Shown: in pieces, positions 15,792 to 23,876 of the stretch | Position numbering within the stretch: position 1 is the first letter of the stretch | How the letters are laid out: every line of letters begins with the position of its first letter | Assembly (NCBI RefSeq): GCF_038050375.1 | Contig: NZ_CP150886.1 | Coordinates: 1,715,318 to 1,779,317, forward strand | Direction of reading: 5' to 3' | DNA length: 64,000 nucleotides | From: Okeanomitos corallinicola TIOX110 | GTDB lineage: Bacteria > Cyanobacteriota > Cyanobacteriia > Cyanobacteriales > Nostocaceae | Program-made: the position numbers and the translations under genes | The notes under the pieces: model-generated | What the model was told of the DNA's origin: nothing | Database searches by the model: none | What the model saw: only the letters and a program-made list of their open reading frames with translations

Positions 15792-17255
15792 TTAAACACT
15801 CTCATTCCAATATTCTAAACCAGTAACAATTACATCTTCTAACCATTGCTTAAAACGCTCTGTCAGATTAATTTCATCATCAGCATAAGAAAATTGAAAT
15901 AGAGAATCTGTTAATGCTTGAATATCACTAATATTTTTTTCACCCTCTTCTGTATTATCTCTATGATATGCACAAGCAGAACAAGCAAGCAAACCAAGAT
16001 ATTCATGTCCAACAACATGAAAAGAAAGTAAAATTGTTGTTGTTGATTCTATATTTATGACCAATTGTATCCAACTGTGATAGGGACGAAGATTAGCAAA
16101 GTATCCTAATTTTTTAGCTGTTTCTACAACTTGGAAACGATGATAATATGATTTAGGATCACGTGCAGGTGCAGCGCGTGTAAAAATCTGAGCATCACTC
16201 ACTATATTTTGAAGTGATAACTTAATTTCAGTAGCGATATCTTGTAAGCGAACAGATGCAATTTCAAACAGATTTGCAGCAAATCCTTCAACTTTTTGGC
16301 AGCGATCTGAAATAGTAACAGATTGGCTTTGCTTAATTTTCTCAGTGATAGATGAAATCACAGCTTGAGCGCGGCGCGTTTCTGACAAAACTTGTTCAGA
16401 TAAACGAAGACTACGAAGAAATGCCTGTTTTTGACTATTAGAAAATAAGTTAATCAAAGGTAATAAATTTCCTTGATCTGCTTGTTCTGAAGCTTCAATA
16501 TAAACTGCTCTGTCGTCACGAGTAAGAACTAAAGGAAACAATCCAGATTGTATAAAAACTAAACTAGCAAGACATCGAGCTACTCTACCATTACCATCTT
16601 GAAATGGATGAATTTGTGTGAAACGATGATGTAACCATGCTGCTTCAACTTCTGGAGGAATGTTTTGTTTTCTATGTTCATGATGCCATTGAATTAAATT
16701 ATCCATTTCCGAAGCAACTTGTTCAGGAGGACAATATTCATGTATTATTCCATTAGGTCTTTCAGGGTTATTAGGTTGTCGTTTCCAATCACCCCGGATG
16801 AGAGAAACACGAATAATTTGCCCTGATGATGTTTTAGCTTCTGTACTATCTTGATTTTGAGTTAGTAACTGATGTAATTCTTTGATATAAAAATTAGATA
16901 AGATTCTTTGTCCACCCACAAAATCAAATAGTCCTTCAATAGCTGCTTCTTGATCTTGGATCAGAGATACAACTTGTTTGATAGGGGGATTTGTAGGATT
17001 ATGAGGAATAAGAGCTTCATTAATTCCTTTTTCAATTAGTATTCGAGTAATTCCTTGATCAAGGGTATATAATCTTTCAATAATTCCCGTTTCAATGGCA
17101 ATTTCTCTACACAACCTTTCCATAAAGGTTTTAAATTCTCCAGAAGAGCGCAGACGTTCTGCTTGTTCATTCCAAAAAGTTACTAAAGATGATAACTCTG
17201 CACTTGCTAAGTTTTGCCAATTTGCTGGTAAATTCTCTATTGGTTGCCACTGCAT
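15792..17255 (-). CDS. Fic-family protein (probable AMP-transferase)
   Basis: A 487-residue Fic protein from ATG 17255, which has GGAG seven bases upstream. The Fic motif HPFQDGNGRVAR at ~216-227 is complete, with the catalytic His and the phosphate-binding Gly/Asn/Arg residues, so nucleotidyl transfer (usually AMP to a hydroxyl of a target protein) is expected. A T-x-x-x-E pattern at ~55-60 partly matches the inhibitory helix motif of class II Fic proteins. The C-terminal ~220 residues are an extra region that I do not recognise. It sits in an accessory patch with toxin-antitoxin genes, so a toxin or defence role is possible. Confidence 0.85.
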   Translation of the reverse strand: MQWQPIENLPANWQNLASAELSSLVTFWNEQAERLRSSGEFKTFMERLCREIAIETGIIERLYTLDQGITRILIEKGINEALIPHNPTNPPIKQVVSLIQDQEAAIEGLFDFVGGQRILSNFYIKELHQLLTQNQDSTEAKTSSGQIIRVSLIRGDWKRQPNNPERPNGIIHEYCPPEQVASEMDNLIQWHHEHRKQNIPPEVEAAWLHHRFTQIHPFQDGNGRVARCLASLVFIQSGLFPLVLTRDDRAVYIEASEQADQGNLLPLINLFSNSQKQAFLRSLRLSEQVLSETRRAQAVISSITEKIKQSQSVTISDRCQKVEGFAANLFEIASVRLQDIATEIKLSLQNIVSDAQIFTRAAPARDPKSYYHRFQVVETAKKLGYFANLRPYHSWIQLVINIESTTTILLSFHVVGHEYLGLLACSACAYHRDNTEEGEKNISDIQALTDSLFQFSYADDEINLTERFKQWLEDVIVTGLEYWNESV

Positions 17256-17353
17256 GAATAATCTCCAAAACTGGATCAATAGTTTAATATGATATCGCTC
17301 TTACTCTACATCAGATAATGCGATCGCTTTGAAAGAGATGGTTTTATCAATTA

Positions 17354-18709
17354 TTAAAACGTACAAGCCCTTTGAAATTCTCGTAATTTACTTTCAATAT
17401 CCCATATTTCAAAAACCCATTTTTCAGTATCATCAGAAGTACGTTTAACTCTACCAAAAGCTGCATCTAAATCAAAAATTTCTCCATCACCAAGTATAAT
17501 TGGAGGGAGTTTGATTTCTTGGCTTCCTAAAAGTAATGAAGTTAAACATGGCTCATGTTTACCATATATTCCTCTTTTTTTATAATTTTCCTGACCTATT
17601 TCTAGCAAATTTTCTAAGTGCGATGTAAAATAGCCGTCTATTATTGTATTTTTTAAATTAGACATTTCCTCTCCAGCCATATTTTGTAGTTCTGAAATAG
17701 ATGGAAGCCCAGCAGACTTTACAGTATTTTCAAGCCAATTAAGGATATCTGTGTCATTTAACTTAGGTGCATATTGGCAGAGTACAAAGAATGCAAAACC
17801 TCTATCTCTCCTAGATATCATGTGATAAGCTCTTTCTTTGAAAATGTCCTGATCATAATTTGGTATTTTAAATTTATCAAATATACTATCTGGAAGATTC
17901 AGACATAAAGAAGATAATGCTGAGGATAATTTATAAGCTATACCAATCTCATCAATACCTATATAATTTGCAAGACAATGAGTAGCAACTGAATAGACAG
18001 TTAGATAAGGATTATATAGTCTATCAATCATTTTTTGCTCAAATAATTTTGATTCGATTAAAAACTCAAATTCATTTAATTTTCCTTTTAACATTGGCAA
18101 AATAAATGAATACTCTAGCTCTAATTCTGAAGATGTAGCAATAGCTTCGATTAAAGAAACAACAGATATAGGAACTCGACTGATAAGAATATTTTCAGGA
18201 GTGTAAAATCTTGTAGTGACAAATGGCCGATCCTGTCTTATTCTTCCATCACTACCATACTGTAGTCCAAACGAGTATTGATACCTCCAGGGTATTTTAA
18301 TTTTACTGTCATTAATAGCTGGTCCAAATACCTTATAGTAATCGTTAAACTCATTTTTTCCAATTTCTGCAAATAGTTCTATGATTCTCCATAGTTCTTC
18401 CTCTTCTTCGCGTTTCCAGGCATTCAAAGCATTAAAAATAGTAATGAGATTTTTTTGTCCCCATAGGGTGCTTGTGTGATCTAACCAATGAGTAATTTCA
18501 TGAATAAATACTTTATGTACTTTCCTTACTAACTCTAAATTCAAAGTAATGTCTTCACTAATACCTAAAAGATGGTGTGATTCCACTGAATCGGCAAAGA
18601 CCGTCTGAGTTAAAAATTCATACTTCCCTTCTGATGTAACGTTAGGAAAACTGCGCCAATGATTTAAAATTGTTTGAATTGCTTGAACTAAAGATTCTTT
18701 TTTAGCCAT
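17354..18709 (-). CDS. Hypothetical protein with an HExxH motif
   Basis: A 451-residue protein of unknown family. Near residues 65-80 is FIHEITHWLDH, which contains HExxH (His70, Glu71, His74), the zinc site of many metallopeptidases. It lies in a predicted helix, as that site requires. There is no signal peptide or membrane segment, so a cytoplasmic protein is likely. The third zinc ligand cannot be assigned. The gene lies 98 bp upstream of the Fic gene on the same strand and may be cotranscribed. AT-rich composition and accessory neighbours suggest horizontal gain. The HExxH could be a chance match; the residues around it support it only moderately. Confidence 0.5.
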   Translation of the reverse strand: MAKKESLVQAIQTILNHWRSFPNVTSEGKYEFLTQTVFADSVESHHLLGISEDITLNLELVRKVHKVFIHEITHWLDHTSTLWGQKNLITIFNALNAWKREEEEELWRIIELFAEIGKNEFNDYYKVFGPAINDSKIKIPWRYQYSFGLQYGSDGRIRQDRPFVTTRFYTPENILISRVPISVVSLIEAIATSSELELEYSFILPMLKGKLNEFEFLIESKLFEQKMIDRLYNPYLTVYSVATHCLANYIGIDEIGIAYKLSSALSSLCLNLPDSIFDKFKIPNYDQDIFKERAYHMISRRDRGFAFFVLCQYAPKLNDTDILNWLENTVKSAGLPSISELQNMAGEEMSNLKNTIIDGYFTSHLENLLEIGQENYKKRGIYGKHEPCLTSLLLGSQEIKLPPIILGDGEIFDLDAAFGRVKRTSDDTEKWVFEIWDIESKLREFQRACTF

Positions 18710-18793
18710 ATTCTTCGAGAAGAATTATAAAAACTTACATAACATTATTATATTAATATATTTTAAACAGGATTTTACCTAAAAAAATGAAAC

Positions 18794-19090
18794 CTACTTT
18801 CTTCTACTCCAATAAAATGGTTTACGCTTATGATGCGCTACAGCTAAAATGCGAATTTCTTCCTCTTCCAAAACACGATATAAAAGAGAATAGGGAAATT
18901 TTGGTATCACTAAACGCCGAATAGAACCGCGAACCTTTGCCCCAATTTCTGGATAATACATCAAACAATTTACAGCCTGTTCTACCGCTTCTAAATATTC
19001 TAAACCTAGATCAGTTCTTTGCTCCTCATAATAATTGATAGCTTCAGTTAATTCTTGTTCTGCTAAGGGATGAAATATAACATTTATCAT
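18794..19090 (-). CDS. ParE/RelE-superfamily toxin
   Basis: A 98-residue toxin of the ParE/RelE fold. Family features are the N-terminal PLAEQELTEAINYYEEQR helix pair, FPYSLLYRV in the central strand and AVAHHKRKPFYW at the C-terminus. ParE-type toxins poison DNA gyrase and RelE-type toxins cut mRNA on the ribosome; the sequence alone favours the ParE-like branch. Its start codon overlaps the antitoxin stop by four bases, the usual antitoxin-first operon order. Confidence 0.88.
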   Translation of the reverse strand: MINVIFHPLAEQELTEAINYYEEQRTDLGLEYLEAVEQAVNCLMYYPEIGAKVRGSIRRLVIPKFPYSLLYRVLEEEEIRILAVAHHKRKPFYWSRRK

Positions 19091-19317
19091 TGTAAATAAG
19101 TACGCAATTTACTAAACACTTCTTGAGAGGAAACACCAGAAATTTTACCACTACTAATATCCTCATCCCTCAATTCTGCCTCTTGTATCCATTCCTCAGC
19201 AACTTGTTGATCAATTTCTTCCAATTGTCCTAAATATTCAATCAATCGAGCTACTAATAATGCTAGAGTATCCTTTGGTAAAGCTAAAACTTCAGCCTCT
19301 AATTGTTCAATAGTCAT
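19087..19317 (-). CDS. Addiction-module antitoxin (PF09720-type)
   Basis: A 76-residue antitoxin of the putative addiction module component family: a leucine-rich N-terminal helix (IEQLEAEVLALPKDTLALLV) and an acidic C-terminal part (EEWIQEAELRDEDISSG) that wraps the toxin. It overlaps the ParE-like toxin by four bases (ATGA). The pair is intact and is probably self-regulated, although no DNA-binding domain is obvious in this protein family. Confidence 0.85.
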   Translation of the reverse strand: MTIEQLEAEVLALPKDTLALLVARLIEYLGQLEEIDQQVAEEWIQEAELRDEDISSGKISGVSSQEVFSKLRTYLQ

Positions 19318-19486
19318 AAATTACCAAATCTCCCTATAGTACATTAATTATCATCAGCCATTCCCCATTATCACTATATTCTAAATCAAGGTATCTTCTT
19401 CGCGCCTTTGCTCCTTCCCATCTTTGCGCGAAACTTTAATCAAAATAAAGCATAATTAACCATTAACCATACAGAGAAAAAACACA

Positions 19487-20482
19487 ATGAACAAACAACC
19501 CATCCGCGTCGGAGTCCTTGGTTTTGGTGGACTCGGCCAAGCAGCAGCAAAACTCCTCTCCAGCAAACGAGAAATGATCCTCGTAGCTGCCGCAGATCAA
19601 AAAGGATACGCTTACTCCACAGAAGGCTTAAACACCGATGCTTGCATCACCACCTACCAAAAACAAGGAACAGTCGGTTATTTAGAACCCTTTGGAACAC
19701 TAAGCAATAACAGCATTCAAGACCTTATTCAAGCCACAGGTGACGCTGTAGATGGTTATTTCCTCGCCTTACCTAACCTTCCTAACGACTTTATCCCCAA
19801 CGTCACCAAACAATTCATCCAAGCTGGTTGGCAAGGTGTATTAGTTGATGCCATCAAACGCACCAGCGCCGTAGAACAACTGTTAGCTATGAAAGACGAA
19901 CTGCAAGCAGCAGGAATTACCTACATGACCGGTTGTGGTGCAACTCCTGGACTATTAACCGCCGCCGCCGCTTTAGCTGCCCAAAGTTACGCCGAAATTC
20001 ACAATATTGTCATTACCTTTGGTGTGGGTATTGCTAACTGGGAAGCTTACCGCGCTACTGTCCGGGAAGATATTGGTCATATGCCTGGTTATAGTGTGGA
20101 AGCAGCTAGAGCGATGACTGATGCAGAGGTAGAAGCATTACTCGATAAAACCAACGGTGTGTTAACTTTGGAAAACATGGAACACGCCGATGATGTAATG
20201 TTAGAAATTGCCGGCATTTGTTCACGGGATAGAGTGACTGTTGGTGGTGTTGTTGATACCCGCAACCCCAAAAAGCCTTTAAGTACCAATGTGAAAATTA
20301 CCGGACGCACCTTTGAGGGTAAAATTTCCACCCACACCTTTACATTAGGCGATGAAACCAGCATGGCTGCTAATGTGTGCGGTCCCGCTTTTGGTTATTT
20401 AAAAGCCGGTCAAGAATTACACCAAAGAGGTATTAAAGGTTTATTTACCGCAGCGGAAATTATGCCTAAATTTGTTAAATAG
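19487..20482 (+). CDS. NAD(P)-binding saccharopine dehydrogenase-like oxidoreductase
   Basis: A 331-residue protein with a Rossmann glycine motif at the N-terminus ([17 protein letters not shown]) and a C-terminal substrate domain containing [20 protein letters not shown]. It belongs to a group annotated in cyanobacteria as saccharopine dehydrogenase-like; the true substrate is not known to me. It has its own promoter region and ends in a heptamer array. Codon use is more GC-rich than in the surrounding accessory genes, which suggests a core, well-expressed gene. Confidence 0.7.
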   Translation: MNKQPIRVGVLGFGGLGQAAAKLLSSKREMILVAAADQKGYAYSTEGLNTDACITTYQKQGTVGYLEPFGTLSNNSIQDLIQATGDAVDGYFLALPNLPNDFIPNVTKQFIQAGWQGVLVDAIKRTSAVEQLLAMKDELQAAGITYMTGCGATPGLLTAAAALAAQSYAEIHNIVITFGVGIANWEAYRATVREDIGHMPGYSVEAARAMTDAEVEALLDKTNGVLTLENMEHADDVMLEIAGICSRDRVTVGGVVDTRNPKKPLSTNVKITGRTFEGKISTHTFTLGDETSMAANVCGPAFGYLKAGQELHQRGIKGLFTAAEIMPKFVK

Positions 20483-20553
20483 GTAATAGGTAATAGGTAA
20501 TAGGTAATGGGTAACACTCTTCTCTGTCACCTGTCACCTGTCACCTGTCACCT
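20481..20553. repeat. Two heptamer arrays between convergent genes
   Basis: AGGTAAT-type units (about four) follow the stop at 20482, and TGTCACC units (four) follow from 20525. They are short tandemly repeated repetitive (STRR) sequences of the kind known from heterocystous cyanobacteria. Confidence 0.85.
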
Positions 20554-21100
20554 ATTCCCTAATATAAGATTCTTGATATTCTTCCTCTTCCAAAAAGGTT
20601 GGTGTTTGCATCACAAAAGGTAATTCTGCACCTATCAAACCTCTTTGAATCCGTTCAGATGTTTGATTAAAAACCACAAACAAAGGATATACTGTATTTG
20701 CACCTTCACTTAAAATATGACTATGACGAAATGGCATAATCCATTCGTATTCTTTATCTAAACAAACTTGACATTTACGCCATCTACCTAACAACTCGGA
20801 AAAGTCTTCATGGGGACGATGAATAAATAATAAAATTTCTACACCTGTTTTAATTTTCCATTCTGGATCACACATAATAATGGAAATATCACAAGGTAAC
20901 TCCATTGTATGTGAAGTTTTAGCTTCAATATCGCGGATACGAACAATAGGTAAAGGAATAGTAATAACACTATCAGCAGGACGACGCAAACTAGGAATCA
21001 TCTCCAAATAGGGACGATGTTTTTTTAGGAGAGCGATCGCCTCTAAGTGATTGCTATATTCTGCTAAACTAGCTTCATAAAGTGATTTTTGTACAGACAT
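20552..21100 (-). CDS. Hypothetical protein
   Basis: A 182-residue cytoplasmic protein from ATG 21100; an upstream TTG start is less likely. The middle is rich in beta strands (DSVITIPLPIVRIRDI, CDISIIMCDPEWKIKTGVEILLFIHRP), and the C-terminus is acidic. No catalytic motif, signal peptide or membrane segment is seen, and I do not recognise the family. It is convergent with the dehydrogenase gene and lies downstream of the pilus operon on the same strand, with a 204-bp gap to pilC. Confidence 0.55.
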   Translation of the reverse strand: MSVQKSLYEASLAEYSNHLEAIALLKKHRPYLEMIPSLRRPADSVITIPLPIVRIRDIEAKTSHTMELPCDISIIMCDPEWKIKTGVEILLFIHRPHEDFSELLGRWRKCQVCLDKEYEWIMPFRHSHILSEGANTVYPLFVVFNQTSERIQRGLIGAELPFVMQTPTFLEEEEYQESYIRE

Positions 21101-21304
21101 AATATTAATCAAAAATTCAACAACCCTGTTTGTTTATAGAGGGACTACTCTAGGAAAATTCAAAGTTTATCAGCTACAAGGTAAAAGAGTAAAGCTGAAA
21201 AATTTTTACTTTACTCTTATTTTTTGCATCCTCAAATAATTAGCATCAACATTTGTCGAATTACTATTGATGTTTACCTTGTGAATTTTACCTTTCTGCA
21301 CAGA

Positions 21305-22525
21305 TTAGAGCGATTCAAATACTTTAAACATCGGTAAATACATTGCCAGCAAAATTGTACCTACCATCCCCCCAAGCACTACAATCATGACTGGTTCTAA
21401 AATACTTGTTAAGGACTTAACTGCCTGTTCTACTTCATCTTCATAGAAATCGGCAACTTTCATTAACATTCCATCTAATTCACCAGTTTCTTCCCCAATC
21501 ATCATCATTTGAATAGACATAGCAGGGAAGGCTTCGCTTTTGCTCAAAGCGGTACTAATCATTCCCCCCTCTTGAACTTCTTTCCGAGCATTATCAATGG
21601 CATTAGCAATAATTTGGTTGCCTGATGTATCCCGGACGATTTCTAAACAAGTAATGATAGGTACACCTGAACGGGTAAGAGAACCAAAGGTACGACTGAA
21701 TCTAGCCACAGAAGACTTTTGAATTAAGTCACCAAATAAAGGAACTTTTAAAGCGATACGGTCAATGTTTTCTTTGCCATTAGGAGTTTTGTAATATAGC
21801 TTATAGGCAAAGTTTGCAGCCATAAAGCCGACAATAATTAACAAAGACCAATAACTGCGTAGGATTTTACTACAAGTCATCAAAAACTGAGTCAGGGCTG
21901 GTAGTTCTACCCCAATGTCTTCAAAAATATTGGCAAAAATGGGAATCAGAAAAACTGTCATCCCGACAAAGATAGCCGTTGCTAAAAAACCTACTACCAA
22001 TGGATAGGACATAGCAGATTTAATCTGGTTTTGGAGTCTAGCCATATCTTCTAAAAGTTTAGCTAGACGATTTAGAACCTCATCCAATACACCACCGATT
22101 TCTCCGGCTTGTACCATACTCACATACAACCCATCAAAACACTCAGGATGCTTTCGCATAGAGTCGGAAAGGTTAACACCGGTTTGCACATCATTACTAA
22201 TTTCAGTCAGAGCTTGTTTGAGTTTGGGATTACTGCACTGTTCTGACAATACACCTAAACTTCTCACAATTGCTACACCAGCATTAACTAAAGCAGCAAA
22301 TTGACGAGAAAAAACCGCTTTGTCTTTAACAGTAACTTTGACGAAAGAATTCTGAATTTTTTCTAAATCAAAACGTGATGCTAAACTTTGAGCCTCTTTT
22401 AGCTCTTGAACAACGTAGCCTTTAGCTCTTAAATTAGTACGTGCATCCGCTAAGGAATCAGCAACAAATTTTGCAGTTCGAGATTGCCCTTGGGAGTCCC
22501 GAATACGGGCAGAGTAGGTTGGCAT
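21305..22525 (-). CDS. pilC: PilC, type IV pilus inner-membrane platform protein
   Basis: A 406-residue GspF/PilC-family protein with two repeated cytoplasmic domains (FSRQFAALVNAGVAIVRSL and FSRTFGSLTRSGVPIITCL) and three membrane segments, the last near the C-terminus (VMIVVLGGMVGTILLAMYLPMF). PilC sits in the plasma membrane under the pilus, where PilB and PilT dock to drive pilin assembly and removal. It is the last gene of the pilB-pilT-pilC run; the order and strand fit an operon. These pili serve motility, often in hormogonia, and DNA uptake. Confidence 0.95.
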   Translation of the reverse strand: MPTYSARIRDSQGQSRTAKFVADSLADARTNLRAKGYVVQELKEAQSLASRFDLEKIQNSFVKVTVKDKAVFSRQFAALVNAGVAIVRSLGVLSEQCSNPKLKQALTEISNDVQTGVNLSDSMRKHPECFDGLYVSMVQAGEIGGVLDEVLNRLAKLLEDMARLQNQIKSAMSYPLVVGFLATAIFVGMTVFLIPIFANIFEDIGVELPALTQFLMTCSKILRSYWSLLIIVGFMAANFAYKLYYKTPNGKENIDRIALKVPLFGDLIQKSSVARFSRTFGSLTRSGVPIITCLEIVRDTSGNQIIANAIDNARKEVQEGGMISTALSKSEAFPAMSIQMMMIGEETGELDGMLMKVADFYEDEVEQAVKSLTSILEPVMIVVLGGMVGTILLAMYLPMFKVFESL

Positions 22526-22558
22526 AATTTTAATTCACAATTAATAAATTGGTAATAT

Positions 22559-22664
22559 TTGATTCTTAATTTATAGTTCATAATTCATAGTTCATAATTA
22601 AAATCATAATTACGAATTACGAATTATGTTCGCGTAGCGTACCGGAGGTACTATTACGAATTAG
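22559..22664. repeat. Imperfect short repeats between pilT and pilC
   Basis: Repeats of CATAATTCATAGTT and ATTACGAATT flank a piece of the dispersed GCGTAGCG-type repeat (22625-22655). The block separates two genes of one operon. Confidence 0.5.
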
Positions 22665-22666
22665 TT

Positions 22667-23782
22667 TTAACGCGCTCTTGCACCAGGTTTTGCACCTGCT
22701 GGTGGTGCTGTAGCACCAATTAAACGTTGGACTTCATCAGGTTTAGAAGTCTTAGACATCGCCGCTTCAAAAGAAATAGTGCCAGCTTTGTATAAATCAG
22801 CTAAAACTTTTTCTAGAGTTTGCATACCCAATTTACCTCCTGTTTGAATAGCAGAATAAATTTGGGCTGTTTTCCCTTCCCGAATCAGGTTAGAAATAGC
22901 CGGGGTAACAATCATAATTTCCTGAGCCATCATCCGCCCAAATTCACCTGGTTTGGGATCTTTTTTGGCTACTAAGGTTTGGCTGAAAACTGCAACTAAA
23001 GAGTTAGATAACTGTACACGTACCTGTGTTTGTCTGTCTGCGGGGAAAACGTCAATTACCCGGTCAACGGTTTGGGCAGCAGAACTTGTGTGTAGTGTAC
23101 CAAAAACTAAGTGACCTGTTTCTGCGGCGGAAATTGCCAAAGAAATAGTTTCCAAGTCCCGCATTTCCCCTACCAGAATAATATCTGGATCTTCCCGTAA
23201 AGCAGCTTTCAAAGCATTCGCAAAACTTTTAGTATCTTCACCTAATTGACGTTGGTGAACTAAACTTTTGATTGGTTCATAAACAAACTCAACAGGGTCT
23301 TCAACAGTTAAAATATGTTCGGCTCTAGTCCGGTTAATTAAATCAATCATAGCCGCTAGGGTTGTCGTTTTCCCTGAACCTGTGGGGCCTGTTACTAAAA
23401 TTAATCCTCTGGGTTTTTCAGACATTTCTCGAACAATATCTGGTAGACCTAATTTTTCAAAGTTAGGAATTTTAGAACTTAATGCTCGTAAACAAGCAGC
23501 ATACGCACCACGTTCTTTATATACATTCACCCGAAAGCGAGCTAATCCTTTCACACCATAAGCACAATCTAATTCCCAGGTTTGTTCTAAGGTTTTGCGC
23601 TGGGTATTATTGAGCATACTAAAGATCAGTCTTTGACACTGATCTGCTGTTAATATCTCATCACCGATGGGAGTGAGCTTACCACTGATACGGAAGTAGG
23701 GGGGTAAACCTGCTTGCAGGTGCATATCCGAACCCCCCATATCAATTAACTGCTCCATCAAGTCTTCAATCATCATTTCCAT
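22667..23782 (-). CDS. pilT: PilT, pilus retraction ATPase
   Basis: A 371-residue secretion ATPase, starting at ATG 23782 rather than the TTG 15 bases earlier. It shows Walker A GPTGSGKTTTLAAMID, the Asp box region and Walker B (DPDIILVGEMRD), the His box HLVFGTLHTSSAAQTVDR, and the PilT-type LIREGKTAQIYSAIQTG near the end. PilT hexamers power pilus disassembly and so twitching. The C-terminal ~20 residues are a Pro/Ala/Gly-rich tail. It lies between pilB and pilC. Confidence 0.96.
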   Translation of the reverse strand: MEMMIEDLMEQLIDMGGSDMHLQAGLPPYFRISGKLTPIGDEILTADQCQRLIFSMLNNTQRKTLEQTWELDCAYGVKGLARFRVNVYKERGAYAACLRALSSKIPNFEKLGLPDIVREMSEKPRGLILVTGPTGSGKTTTLAAMIDLINRTRAEHILTVEDPVEFVYEPIKSLVHQRQLGEDTKSFANALKAALREDPDIILVGEMRDLETISLAISAAETGHLVFGTLHTSSAAQTVDRVIDVFPADRQTQVRVQLSNSLVAVFSQTLVAKKDPKPGEFGRMMAQEIMIVTPAISNLIREGKTAQIYSAIQTGGKLGMQTLEKVLADLYKAGTISFEAAMSKTSKPDEVQRLIGATAPPAGAKPGARAR

Positions 23783-23876
23783 AGTATTTTGCTCCAATTG
23801 AAAATTAATAAATAGGGAATTAGAAGTTCCATGAGTCAGGAGAGGATGTTTTGCTAATACCTGCTATGTCCTGAAA

